Assembly: GCF_900105115.1 (NCBI RefSeq)
Contig: NZ_FNRV01000002.1
Span: forward strand, 1 to 64,000
DNA: 64,000 bases
DNA from: Pseudomonas mohnii
GTDB taxonomy: Bacteria; Pseudomonadota; Gammaproteobacteria; Pseudomonadales; Pseudomonadaceae
Direction of reading: 5' to 3'
A model generated the notes under the pieces. The model ran no database searches and was not told the DNA's origin. It was given only the letters and a program-made list of their open reading frames with translations. Of this stretch, positions 15,940 to 25,059 are shown one piece after another. Made by a program: the position numbers and the translations under genes. Positions within the stretch are counted from its first letter, which is position 1. Each line of letters opens with the position of its first letter.

Positions 15940-17482
15940 AGGTCAGCCCTCGACGTTGCTGGAAGTAGGCACTCGCCGCGTAGCAGGCGTCGATTAAGCC
16001 TTGGGCGGCGGCGGCACTTGAAAAATCCAGGCGCTCGAAGAAACGCTCTTTGAGCGCTGCACCGGCCTGGCTGCGCACCTCGGGTTGGGCGATCCAGTCT
16101 TCCAGTGTGGCAAAGTACTGATCGATGCTTTGCGCTGCAAATGGTCCCAGTTTGTCCCCGGCATCACCGTCGCACAACGCCGCTACTGCCACACCTTGCT
16201 CCATGGCCATTGCCACGGCGCCGCCACCGCCCACCCGGGGCGGGTTAACGAAGATATCGCTCGCTGCCAGCCAAGCCTGCACCTGGGCTTGCGGGCTGAC
16301 GCGGTAGATCCTGGCATGGCGCGGCAAGCTGTGCATGGCAACGTTCTCGCCCACCCCGACCAGCAGCCAGTACGTATCGGGGTGACGATCAACCAGCGCA
16401 AGCATGCGCGCTTGCCACTCAGCGGTTAGTTCGACTTCGAGGCGATAGCCGACAGAAATCAGCACAGTCGCGCCAGCGGGCAGGTTCAGCGAGGTGAGAG
16501 GCACCGCAGCGGCTTGCCCTACCGGCCAGAAACGATATGTGAAGGGGTAAGCAACAGGCTCCGGCAAGCCTTGCCAGCATGCCGCATCAGTATGGGGATC
16601 AGCGCAAAGCCAGCTGTCGACCGGTGCCAGCGGGGGCATGGCGTGCACTGACAGACCTAGCACCGGGTAGCGCTCATAGAGGCTGTGCACGAGGGGCGAT
16701 ATAAACCCGACAAACAGCACCACATCCGGGGCAAATGCGTCGATGGCGTCCGACACCGATTGCAAGCGCCCGTGCAGCGATAAATCCGGGTTGGGCAAGG
16801 TGATCGGCGCCTCGCCTGCACGTTTGAGCTGCAAGGTCTGCGGCTGCGCGATGACCGGGACCACGTATTCGTTGCCGCCGAGGTAGCTGCCGATCGCCGG
16901 TATAGCGTTTTCCTGGGCGGTGAAGGTATGAAAGTCGACAGATGCCTGGGCCAGTACGCTCATCACATTAAGGCTGAACAGCGTGCCACCGTGGTTGGGG
17001 CTGGCGATGTGCGGGGTATAGAGCGCAATGCGCAGGCGCCGGGTGCCAGGGCGTCCTATGGGCTTGGCGGGAGCAGGGCGTTGCGGTGCGGCCAGTTGTG
17101 CGGCGATGAGACGTTGTAGGCGCAGTACATCGACATTGCGCAGACGCTCGATCATTTGAGTGCGGTCGGTCGCTCGCGCTAAAGCGTTGTGCCAGGCCAG
17201 ACCCAGCAGGCTCATCAAGGCATCGGCTGGCCAGCTAGCGTCAGCTTGCGCCCCTTGCCGGGCATACCAGAGCGGGTCTTTAGTCAGATCGGCAAGCACC
17301 GAACACCGCAGCCACTCTGCCTGGCCAGGGGCGACTTCAAGGGCCGTAATGCGCTGGACCATCTGCGCCCGCGCATCGCCTGGCAACTCACCGACGTATT
17401 TGCACAGCCGTTGCCACAGCAGGGACGAATGCGCTGCACGCTTAACGGTTTCCAATGCATCCAGTGCCAACGTCAGTTCCAT
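15932..17482 (-). CDS. Large glycosyltransferase-like protein (GT-B type)
   Basis: The 516-residue protein has an alpha-helical N-terminal region (about 1-130), then a linker and a GT-B half: RRLRIALYTPHIASPNHGGT near residue 150, LLVGVGENVAMHSLP near 375 and ASDIFVNPPRVGGGGAVAMA near 415, where a donor-binding loop is expected. ATG 17482 is chosen because upstream codons are poorly conserved in character; an earlier in-frame start at 17536 is possible. It is the first gene of the leftward operon and is divergent from the DUF4214 genes. A protein or lipid-linked acceptor is equally possible. Confidence 0.7.
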   Translation of the reverse strand: MELTLALDALETVKRAAHSSLLWQRLCKYVGELPGDARAQMVQRITALEVAPGQAEWLRCSVLADLTKDPLWYARQGAQADASWPADALMSLLGLAWHNALARATDRTQMIERLRNVDVLRLQRLIAAQLAAPQRPAPAKPIGRPGTRRLRIALYTPHIASPNHGGTLFSLNVMSVLAQASVDFHTFTAQENAIPAIGSYLGGNEYVVPVIAQPQTLQLKRAGEAPITLPNPDLSLHGRLQSVSDAIDAFAPDVVLFVGFISPLVHSLYERYPVLGLSVHAMPPLAPVDSWLCADPHTDAACWQGLPEPVAYPFTYRFWPVGQAAAVPLTSLNLPAGATVLISVGYRLEVELTAEWQARMLALVDRHPDTYWLLVGVGENVAMHSLPRHARIYRVSPQAQVQAWLAASDIFVNPPRVGGGGAVAMAMEQGVAVAALCDGDAGDKLGPFAAQSIDQYFATLEDWIAQPEVRSQAGAALKERFFERLDFSSAAAAQGLIDACYAASAYFQQRRGLTCE

Positions 17483-17697
17483 GGTGCGTAAAGCCTTAAT
17501 GCCGCAAAGGAAGGGTGCAGACGACGCAGTGTACAAGGCTGCCCCGGCGACCTTTCAAGTGTTTTTAAGCGGCCAATCCTAGCGCTTGAAAATATTTGCG
17601 GGAAAGTAAACCAATGTGCAAGCTAATTAAAATATCAATACGAGATCACTGCCGTTTCGATCGAGCATTCCGCCGCGATTTCAGGGAGTATCAGCCG

Positions 17698-18378
17698 ATG
17701 GCTGCTTCTGCGTATCTTGACCAGGTCCTACAAATCTATATTTCCTACCTGGGCCGTCCGGCTCATCCATCCAGTCTGGCCTATTGGGCCAACGAGATCG
17801 ATGCGGCGGATGGCAGCTTCGCCACAGTCATTGGTGGATTCTCAGCGTCTGCGGAATCCAGGTCGCTATACGGGTCGATGTGTACCGACCAGGTGATTAG
17901 CGATCTACGCCAAGCTGTTCAATCGTCAACCGGACGCCGCAGGCCTGGCCACTGGAAGCAACAACTGGACGGCGGCGTCGTGCCTCAGGCGCAAGCGGAG
18001 CTGACTATTCTGTTCGGTGCGCAAACCAGCGAAGCCACGGGCATAGCCAGCAGAAAAACCGGCTTTGCGCACATCGCTGGGCTGGACAGTGGCGACTTCA
18101 TCAACTCCAACGGCGCACTAGCGGGTCGGCAGTTGTATCAATGAAAACCAACCTGGGCAGCAAACCGACCGGCCCAACCATACTGGATACCTACCTGGAT
18201 GCGGCGACCCTTGGTGACGGCAGCGCGCATCGTCCAGGAAACCTCGGCCAGCACAACCCTCGCGATAAGGCACGACAGCGTGATCCAATTGTCAGTACTG
18301 GTCGATCTGACCAACACAGCCGTCATCAGCGATGTGGTGGCGTTGGGCTATGCCATAGACCTTCCTCAGTCCTTGTAA
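17698..18378 (+). pseudogene. Decayed DUF4214 surface-protein gene
   Basis: From ATG 17698 it reads MAASAYLDQVLQIYISYLGR, closely matching the start of the intact gene at 18557. A frameshift near 17900 hides FNRQPDAAGL and a compensating shift returns to HWKQQLDGG. The whole repeat region is deleted, and the C-terminal part reappears in another frame (IVQETSASTTL, HDSVIQL, stop at 18376-18378), matching IVQDTSASATF and HDSVIEL of the intact copy. Its upstream 30 bp are also duplicated. It is a dead tandem paralog. Confidence 0.85.
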
Positions 18379-18413
18379 CAGCGGACCTGCCTGTAACTGA
18401 GCTGGATGAATGG

Positions 18414-18444
18414 AAAAAACGCTGCCCGCAATGGCAGCTGTTTT
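18414..18444 (+). terminator. Rho-independent terminator-like hairpin
   Basis: The stem GCTGCC/GGCAGC, preceded by six A and followed by a short T run, lies 36 bp after the pseudogene stop. It resembles a worn copy of the terminator at 20858-20892. Confidence 0.65.
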
Positions 18445-18556
18445 CATGTTCTGGTGTCTGAAAAAAATTATTTTTCACGTAGGAAATTTCTCGAATCTAA
18501 GCTAGAAGCTTCCTTTCAATCGAGCATTCCGCGACGTTGTGATGGAGTCTTTACCG

Positions 18557-20806
18557 ATGGCTGCTTCAGCGTATTTTGATCAGATTCAACAAATCTACCT
18601 TGCTTACCTCGGACGTCCGGCTGACCCCGACGGTCTGGCCTATTGGGCCAACCAGGTGGATGCCGAAGACGGCAGCCTCTCCGGGGTCATCGGCGGCTTT
18701 TCGGCGTCGGCAGAATCCGATACGCTGTATGGACAACTGACCACTGATCAGGTGATCACCGCCATCTACGTCAACCTGTTCAATCGTCAACCTGACGCTG
18801 CAGGTCTGGCCTACTGGAAGCAGCAACTGGACGGCGGCGCAGTACCTCAAGCGCAAGTCGCGCTGGCCATCTTGCTTGGCGCCTTGACGAGTGACGCCAC
18901 GGCTGTGACCAACAAGCTGACTATCGCCAAAGCCTTTACGGCGCAGGTCGATACCTCTGCAGAGCTCAGCGGCTACGGTGGCAGCGCCTCCCTGGATTAC
19001 GCCCGCTCGTTCCTTAAAACCGTTGGCGCAGATGCCGCTTCGTTGCAAGCGGCGACCAACAGCCTGAGCAGCGCCGTGGCCATCGCGACCGGCACCCAAA
19101 CCACGCCCACAACGCCAAGCGGCCAAACTTTCACCCTGACTGCCGGCGTTGACACTATCAACGGCACGGCCTCGGCTGACACCATTCGCTCCACGCTGGA
19201 TGGCGCCTTTTCCTCCGGTGACTCGATCAATGGCGGCGGTGGCAACGACACGCTGGTGGTGACCGGCGCGTCGCAGATATCCACCTCAGGCATCACCGTC
19301 ACCAATGTCGAGACAGCCTCTCTCACCACCGGCGGCACGCTGAACGTCGACACGACCGATTGGACCGGCCTGACCCACCTGACGACCTCCAGCCAAGGCT
19401 ACGCCTCCGTGACAGCAGGCAGCAGCACGGTGATCAATGCCACGGTGGAGAACATGGCCAATATGGACCTGACGTTCCAGGGTGGCTCGGATGTCACCGT
19501 CAACGCCCGTGGGTCAAGTAGCGCCCAAATTCGGATCGGCGACGATGTCACCCCAACAGGTGCCGTGGACGTCACCCATATCGCTACCGAAGCGATTTCG
19601 ATGGGTACGATCGTTGTGGCCGGTGGCACCACTGTACATGTGACCCAGGGCGCTGAAAACGCAGTCAACACCACCGCCCGCCTTGGCAGCGTTCACGTGC
19701 AGGGCAGCGCCGATACCACGTCGGTCATCATCGACAATGCAGCTGCCGTCACAGCAACCGGGCTCGTCGCCGGTGTCAGCAAGTCAGACGTGCGGATCAT
19801 CGATGGCTCACAGGGGGGCAATACTCCGGGCACGATCACGGACATCACGATTAACAACTACACGGGTGCCTACATTGTAGACAACGCCTTGACCCACCTG
19901 ACCCTTAAGGGCGGTTCAGGCAACATCATCATTGATAACAGCGGACTGGACACACCGACTAACACCACCCTCAACCTTTCCGTCAACGGCCTCACCGGCG
20001 GCACGCTGGACGACGCCGACATCTATCAGACGCTGAACATCACCACCACTGGCACAGCTTCCACGCTGGCCAATAACACCTTTGGCGGCCTTCACTCTCT
20101 GATGCTCAACGGCGATCAGACATTGACACTAAACTCCACGACGGGCTTGTCGGCCATTCAATACGTGACAGTGAGTGGCGCAGCAGGCCTGACCGCCAGC
20201 TTCGGCTCTGCGGTGCTGCCAACTATCGACGCAAGCGGAACCAGCGGCAACATGACAATCGGCCTCACCAGCGCGGGGACTATCGACTACGTAGGCGGCT
20301 CGGGTATCGACACGCTGAACGTCATCAGTGGTTCAGGGGCGATCAGCACCGGGGCGGGCAACGACATTGTCAACGTGGGGGCTATCAACGGTTTGATGAC
20401 CATTGACGTTGGCGCGGGCACCGACCGGATCAACCTGACCGCTGCGTCCACCTCAGCAACGACAATTGCCAAAGTCACCGGGCTGGGTGATGGCGACATT
20501 ATCAGCTTCGCCGGGGCGTTGGGCGGCGCGGCGGAGGTTTCAGTGCAGACGAGTTTCTCCGCGCCAGTGACGACGCAAGCCTCCTTCCAGGCGTACCTGG
20601 ATGCCGCTACGGCTGGGAATGGCAGCGTGAATACACTGCTCAATTGGTTCCAGTTCGAGGGTAATATTTACATCGTCCAAGACACCTCGGCCAGCGCCAC
20701 CTTCTCGGCAGTTCATGACAGTGTGATCGAATTGACGGGGGTGGAAACGCTAAGTGGAGCTTCCATTGCCAGCGGTGTTGTGACGCTACACACCGTGCTG
20801 GGATGA
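18557..20806 (+). CDS. DUF4214 domain protein with RTX-like repeats, probably secreted surface protein
   Basis: The 749-residue protein lacks a signal peptide and cysteines, as in type I secreted proteins. An N-terminal DUF4214 region (about 1-175) has two YLGRPADPDGLAYW / FNRQPDAAGLAYW units. The centre is Thr/Gly/Asn/Val-rich beta-solenoid-like sequence. A few Ca-binding type motifs occur (GGGGNDTLVV, GGSGIDTLNV, GAGNDIVNVG, GAGTDRINLT). GGAG 9 bases before ATG 18557 sets the start. It adjoins a glycosyltransferase operon and likely coats the surface, like S-layer-type or adhesin proteins. No type I exporter genes are in the window. Confidence 0.78.
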   Translation: MAASAYFDQIQQIYLAYLGRPADPDGLAYWANQVDAEDGSLSGVIGGFSASAESDTLYGQLTTDQVITAIYVNLFNRQPDAAGLAYWKQQLDGGAVPQAQVALAILLGALTSDATAVTNKLTIAKAFTAQVDTSAELSGYGGSASLDYARSFLKTVGADAASLQAATNSLSSAVAIATGTQTTPTTPSGQTFTLTAGVDTINGTASADTIRSTLDGAFSSGDSINGGGGNDTLVVTGASQISTSGITVTNVETASLTTGGTLNVDTTDWTGLTHLTTSSQGYASVTAGSSTVINATVENMANMDLTFQGGSDVTVNARGSSSAQIRIGDDVTPTGAVDVTHIATEAISMGTIVVAGGTTVHVTQGAENAVNTTARLGSVHVQGSADTTSVIIDNAAAVTATGLVAGVSKSDVRIIDGSQGGNTPGTITDITINNYTGAYIVDNALTHLTLKGGSGNIIIDNSGLDTPTNTTLNLSVNGLTGGTLDDADIYQTLNITTTGTASTLANNTFGGLHSLMLNGDQTLTLNSTTGLSAIQYVTVSGAAGLTASFGSAVLPTIDASGTSGNMTIGLTSAGTIDYVGGSGIDTLNVISGSGAISTGAGNDIVNVGAINGLMTIDVGAGTDRINLTAASTSATTIAKVTGLGDGDIISFAGALGGAAEVSVQTSFSAPVTTQASFQAYLDAATAGNGSVNTLLNWFQFEGNIYIVQDTSASATFSAVHDSVIELTGVETLSGASIASGVVTLHTVLG

Positions 20807-20857
20807 CCCCTGTTGCAGCATCGGCGTCTCGAGATAACTGAGGTCGCCGACCGAAAG

Positions 20858-20892
20858 AAAAAACCGCTGCTCAAACAGGCAGCGGTTTTTTT
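20858..20892 (+). terminator. Rho-independent terminator
   Basis: A perfect 13-bp stem (AAAAAACCGCTGC / GCAGCGGTTTTTT) with an 8-base loop lies 51 bp after the DUF4214 gene. Confidence 0.9.
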
Positions 20893-21206
20893 ATGTCTCG
20901 CCTATGAAATGTGTGCCCACCGGCGAACCAGTGGGTAAATGTACTCCAACGGCTAACTCAGTAGTCATACAGCACCGCGCAGTCCGACTGGCCGGAGCTC
21001 AGTGGGCCGAAACGTGATTCCCATGGGCGATATCATGAGCATGTGTCTTCGTTAGATCACAGGTCCAGTCTCACGTGGCGCTCGCGACAGACTGCAATCG
21101 ACCCAGGCTGTGTGAAAACGCGCTAAATACGTCGAAAAGTGAGAGTCACGAGGATTGCCTGTGGAATAAGCAGGCGGAAGCGCGAATTACCTTAGTCAGC
21201 TACATA
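20893..21206. other. Gap before the Tn3-family repeat, with possible IS debris
   Basis: No convincing gene lies in these 314 bp. The segment GGCTGTGTGAAAACGC at about 21105-21120 resembles the end of several Pseudomonas insertion sequences, so this may be a patch of IS remnants. It shows no similarity to the missing 5' half of dmeF, which would be expected if the element at 21207-25059 had simply inserted into dmeF. Confidence 0.35.
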
Positions 21207-21244
21207 GGGGAGCCGAGAGAATTCGGAAAAAATCGTACGCTAAG
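21207..21244 (+). repeat. 38-bp Tn3-family terminal repeat, tnpA-proximal end
   Basis: GGGGAGCCGAGAGAATTCGG...ACGCTAAG, with the outer end facing left. The tnpA stop codon (21240-21242) lies inside it, the normal layout for the tnpA end of a Tn3-family transposon. The 5 bp outside (ACATA) do not match those outside the partner repeat (TTTTA). Confidence 0.92.
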
Positions 21245-24206
21245 GCTTTCCGAGCTGTCGTAACGGCCTGAATTTCCCTTCCTCCAGCTTGCGGCTCTGC
21301 CGCCAGACGTAATCGCCGGTCAGGTTAATGTGCTCCCAGCCCAGCGGCGACAGATATTGATACATATCGGTATTCACCGGCTTTCCGGCGTCAGTCAGCC
21401 CTTGGGTTGCCCGCTCCAGGTAGACGGTGTTCCACAGCACGATAGCGGCGGTCACCAAGTTCAGTCCGCTGGCCCTATAGCGCTGCTGTTCGAAGCTGCG
21501 ATCCCTGATTTCACCAAGGCGGTTGAAGAACACCGCCCTGGCCAGGGCATTGCGCGCCTCGCCCTTGTTCAATCCAGCGTGCACGCGACGACGCAACTCG
21601 ACACTTTGCAGCCAGTCGAGGATAAACAGCGTGCGCTCGATCCGGCCCAGCTCCCGCAGGGCCACGGCCAGGCCGTTCTGACGTGGATAGCTGCCCAGCT
21701 TGCGCAGCATCAACGAGGCAGTGACGGTGCCCTGTTTGATCGACGCGGCCAGACGCAGAATCTCGTCCCAGTGAGCGCGGACGTGCTTAATGTTCAGCGT
21801 GCCGCCGATCATTGGGCGCAGCGTCGGGTAGTCCTGTACGCTCTGCGGGACATACAGTTTGGTTTCGCCCAGGTCGCGGATGCGCGGGGCAAAACGAAAG
21901 CCCAGCAGATGCATCAGGGCGAAGACATGATCGGTGAAGCCAGCCGTGTCGGTGTAGTGCTCCTCGATCCGCAGATCCGACTCGTGATACAGCAGACCAT
22001 CGAGCACATAGGTCGAATCCCGCACTCCGACATTCACCACTCGGGTACTGAACGGCGCGTACTGATCGGAGATATGGGTATAGAACAGCCGCCCTGGTTC
22101 GTTGCCGTATTTCGGGTTGACGTGCCCGGTGCTTTCGCCTCGACCGCCTGCACGGAAGCGCTGGCCATCGGAGGATGAGGTGGTGCCGTCTCCCCAGTTG
22201 GCCGCAAAGGTGTGGTTGAACTGATTGTTGACCAATTCAGCCAGAGCCGCCGAGTAGGTTTCGTCACGGATGTGCCAGGCTTGCAGCCAAGACAGCTTGG
22301 CGTAGGTCATACCCGGACTCGACTCGGCCATTTTCGTCAGCCCAATGTTGATGGCGTCACCAAGGATTGCTGACAGTAACAGCGTTCGATCCTTGGCCTG
22401 AGCACCATCCTTCAGGTGGGTAAAGTGACGGGTGAATCCTGTCCACTCATCCACGTCCATCAGCAGCTCGGTAATCTTGATGCGCGGTAGTAGCTGACTG
22501 GTCTTGTCGATCAGCGCCTGGGCGGTGACCGGTACTGCCGCATCCAGCGGCGTGATCTTCAGTCCGGACTCTGTGAGGATCGCGTCGGGGAGTTCATTGT
22601 CCTTGGCCAGCTTGGCGACGGTCGCCAGTTGCTGCTCTAGCAGCTGCAAGCGCTCCTCTAGGTACTGGTCGCTGTTGGGATTGGTCGCCAATGGCAGCGC
22701 CTGTTCCTTCTTGAGCGCGGCAAACTTCGCGGGCGGCAGCAGGTAATCTTCAAAGTCACGAAACTGCCGTGAGCCCTTGACCCAAATGTCGCCGGAACGC
22801 AGCGCGTTTTTCAGTTCAGACAAGGCGCAGATTTCGTAAAAACGCCGGTCAATGCCTTCCGGCGTGATCACCAGCGGTTTCCAGCGCGGCTTGATGAACG
22901 CAGTTGGTGCGTCCGATGGCACCTTGCGCAGGTTGTCTGCGTTCATCTCGCGCAGCTGCTGGATGGCATCCAGCACACGTTGAGCTGCCGGTGCGGCCCG
23001 GAGTTGAAGCACCTCCAGAAAGGCTGGAGTGTAGCGGCGCAGAGTATTGAAGTTTTCGCTGACCAGGTGCAAATGGTCGAAGGTTTCGGGACGGGCCAGT
23101 AGCTCGGCGTCGGTCACACTCTGGGCGAATTCGTCCCAGGGGATGACCGCCTCGATGGCGGCGAACGGATCGCCACCGGTAGTTTTGGCCTCCAGCAAGG
23201 CCTGACCTATCTTCGAGTACAAGCGAACCTTGTCGTTGATCGCCTTGCCCTGTTTCTGAAATTGCTGCTGATGCTTGTTCTTGGCGCTGCTGAACAGCTT
23301 GACTAGGATGCGGTCGTGTAGATCCACCAGTTCATCGGTCACTGTCGCGGTGCTTTCCAGCACCACGGCAACCAAGGTGGCGTAGCGCCGTTCGTTCTCG
23401 AACTTGCCAAGATCCTGCGGCGTCATCTGCCCACCTTCGCGGGCAAGCTTGAGCAAGCGGTTCTGGTGGATATGCCGGTCGAGCCCTTCGGGCAGGGCCA
23501 CCAGTTGAAAAATCTTCAGCCGCTCGATGTGCTCCATCATGTGCCGCGAATTCGGTTTCAACGGTGACTGCCGTAGCCAGGTCAACCAGGTACTATTGCT
23601 GCCTGTCTTGATGGTCAGCAGTTCGTCGAGTTTGTTGCGATGCTGCTGGCTTAGCGGCTCGATCAAAGCACGGTAGATCCTCCGGTTCGCTCGCGCCACT
23701 GCTTCGGAGCAGGCCCGGTCGATCACCGTCAGGGTCGGCAAAATCCGCCGTTGCTGACGCAGACTCTCCAGAGCCTGCCCAGCCAGTAACAAACCTTTGT
23801 CGGTCTGCTGGGCAAGGTTGGTCAGCTCACGTACCAGGGCGCGAAAGTCTGACAGCCCGAACGGCAACAAGCCCAGGTAGGTTCGCAACTCCTGGGCATG
23901 TTCACGGCGGGTGACATCGCGCTCACCGTACTTCGCCCAGCTTTCGGGCGCAGCCTGAACCTGTCGTGCCACCCACTCAATGACCGGATCTGGCAGCACG
24001 CTGTCGCTGGACAGCGCGTAACCGGGGTAGCGCAGCAGGCAGAGTTGCACGGCAAAGCCGAGACGATTGGCATCACCCCGTCGCTGACGGATCAGCGACA
24101 GGTCGGACTCGTTGAAGGTGTAATAGCGGATCAGATCGTCCTGGCTTTCCGGCAGCGCAAGCAAAGTCTCGCGCTCAGAAGCCGAGAGTATCGAGCGACG
24201 GGGCAT
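21240..24206 (-). CDS. tnpA: Tn3-family transposase TnpA
   Basis: The 988-residue protein is full length for the family. The N-terminal DNA-binding part starts [20 protein letters not shown]. The DDE core is seen as [20 protein letters not shown] (second catalytic aspartate region) and [18 protein letters not shown] (catalytic glutamate). The C-terminal [16 protein letters not shown] is the standard closing block. It cuts and joins the 38-bp ends and forms cointegrates. It lies directly downstream of tnpR, 3 bp away. No internal stop is present, so it is likely active. Confidence 0.95.
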   Translation of the reverse strand: MPRRSILSASERETLLALPESQDDLIRYYTFNESDLSLIRQRRGDANRLGFAVQLCLLRYPGYALSSDSVLPDPVIEWVARQVQAAPESWAKYGERDVTRREHAQELRTYLGLLPFGLSDFRALVRELTNLAQQTDKGLLLAGQALESLRQQRRILPTLTVIDRACSEAVARANRRIYRALIEPLSQQHRNKLDELLTIKTGSNSTWLTWLRQSPLKPNSRHMMEHIERLKIFQLVALPEGLDRHIHQNRLLKLAREGGQMTPQDLGKFENERRYATLVAVVLESTATVTDELVDLHDRILVKLFSSAKNKHQQQFQKQGKAINDKVRLYSKIGQALLEAKTTGGDPFAAIEAVIPWDEFAQSVTDAELLARPETFDHLHLVSENFNTLRRYTPAFLEVLQLRAAPAAQRVLDAIQQLREMNADNLRKVPSDAPTAFIKPRWKPLVITPEGIDRRFYEICALSELKNALRSGDIWVKGSRQFRDFEDYLLPPAKFAALKKEQALPLATNPNSDQYLEERLQLLEQQLATVAKLAKDNELPDAILTESGLKITPLDAAVPVTAQALIDKTSQLLPRIKITELLMDVDEWTGFTRHFTHLKDGAQAKDRTLLLSAILGDAINIGLTKMAESSPGMTYAKLSWLQAWHIRDETYSAALAELVNNQFNHTFAANWGDGTTSSSDGQRFRAGGRGESTGHVNPKYGNEPGRLFYTHISDQYAPFSTRVVNVGVRDSTYVLDGLLYHESDLRIEEHYTDTAGFTDHVFALMHLLGFRFAPRIRDLGETKLYVPQSVQDYPTLRPMIGGTLNIKHVRAHWDEILRLAASIKQGTVTASLMLRKLGSYPRQNGLAVALRELGRIERTLFILDWLQSVELRRRVHAGLNKGEARNALARAVFFNRLGEIRDRSFEQQRYRASGLNLVTAAIVLWNTVYLERATQGLTDAGKPVNTDMYQYLSPLGWEHINLTGDYVWRQSRKLEEGKFRPLRQLGKP

Positions 24207-24209
24207 GTA

Positions 24210-24759
24210 TCAGTCATCCGTGCGTAGGTACTGGTAAAGGGTTTCCCTACTTATACCGAACTCACGGGCTAGCTGGGCCTTTGGTTCACCGACAGCGGCC
24301 CGTTGCCGGACTGCGACAGTCTGTTCGTCGGACAGGGCTTTTTTACGAGCCCGGTAACCGCCGCGTTGCTTGGCCTGGGCGATTCGCTCGCGAATGAGCG
24401 CTCGCTCGAACTCGGCGAAGGCTCCCATGACCGACAGCATCAGGTTGGCCATCGGCGAATCACCTCCCGTGAATACCAGCCCTTCCTTCTAAAACTCGAT
24501 ACGCACGCCGCGCTTGGTCATTTTTTTGCACCAGGCGGCGCAGGTCATCCAGGTTGCGGGCCAAGTGATCCATGCTGTGTACCACGACCGTATCACCTTC
24601 ACGGACGAAGCCAAGCATGGCCTCCGGTTACGGACGCTGGGTATCCTTGGCAGAGGCCTTGTCGGTGAACAGTTTGTTCACCTCGTTTTGTTTCAGCTGA
24701 CATTTCGGGTTCTGTTCGTAGCTGTTGACCCGGACATAGCCGATACGTTGCCCCTGCAA
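24210..24759 (-). pseudogene. tnpR: Serine resolvase TnpR, inactivated
   Basis: Read leftward from TTG 24759: QGQRIGYVRVNSYEQNP, LFTDKASAKDTQRP, then TAA. It continues AMLGFVREGDTVVVHSMDHL, with a frameshift at a run of seven A (about 24523-24529), then TAG after GVRIEF, then PMANLMLSVMGAFAEFERAL and a C-terminal helix-turn-helix (ISRETLYQYL). Two stops and one frameshift kill it. In addition, Asn replaces the catalytic serine in the motif YxRVS. Cointegrates of this element would need a resolvase from elsewhere. Confidence 0.88.
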
Positions 24760-24786
24760 GGGGCCTCCCTAGGCTATGTAGATGAA

Positions 24787-24960
24787 CTTACAGCAGCACC
24801 TACCACGCTGCTGACCAATCCGCGCATTGGCGAACGACTAGAAGAGTTCGAACCAAGGGATGTACGCCGAATTCAGATCGGCCAATACGAGATGCGTTAC
24901 GAGATAGTGGATTCCACTATCTACCTGCTGCGCCTGTGGCACACCCGCGAAGACCGATAG
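24787..24960 (+). pseudogene. ParE/RelE-like toxin, C-terminal fragment
   Basis: The frame reads LTAAPTTLLTNPRIGERLEE, then MRYEIVDSTIYLLRLWHTRE and a stop. This is the C-terminal half of ParE-type toxins carried by many Tn3-family elements near tnpR. The N-terminal half and the antitoxin are missing, replaced by the 5' end of tnpR. It is a non-functional relic that points to an ancestral transposon with a toxin-antitoxin passenger. Confidence 0.78.
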
Positions 24961-24966
24961 GTTTTG

Positions 24967-25021
24967 GCTGGGCCAGGAACGGAACACATCAAACTGGCGA
25001 GCCTATGACTGATCGGAAAAC
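24967..25021 (+). pseudogene. tnpA 3'-tail remnant next to the right repeat
   Basis: The bases CTGGGCCAGGAAC...CTGATCGGAAAACC match the tnpA tail at 13067-13120 read from the other strand, with one 3-4 bp insertion. This shows that the repeat at 25022 is also a tnpA-type end, from a copy facing right. Confidence 0.65.
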
Positions 25022-25059
25022 CTTAGCGTACGATTTTTTCCGAATTCTGTAGGCTCCCC
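25022..25059 (-). repeat. 38-bp Tn3-family terminal repeat, right end
   Basis: Inverted relative to the copies at 13029 and 21207; the outer GGGG (CCCC on this strand) ends at 25059. The dmeF reading frame starts directly outside it. Confidence 0.92.

Larger units (their letters stand above)
21207..25059. mobile_element. Tn3-family transposon, rearranged (tnpA intact, tnpR dead)
   Basis: The segment is bounded by inverted 38-bp repeats and holds tnpA, a broken tnpR and a toxin fragment. However, the right end (25022-25059) carries its own tnpA tail in the opposite direction, so the two ends come from two copies of related elements. No 5-bp target duplication flanks it. It may still be mobilised by its intact transposase, because both ends are complete. 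Confidence 0.8.

Noticed and set aside
21330..22178. 282-codon + strand frame opposite tnpA
   Set aside because: Lies wholly within the transposase gene and shows no domain.
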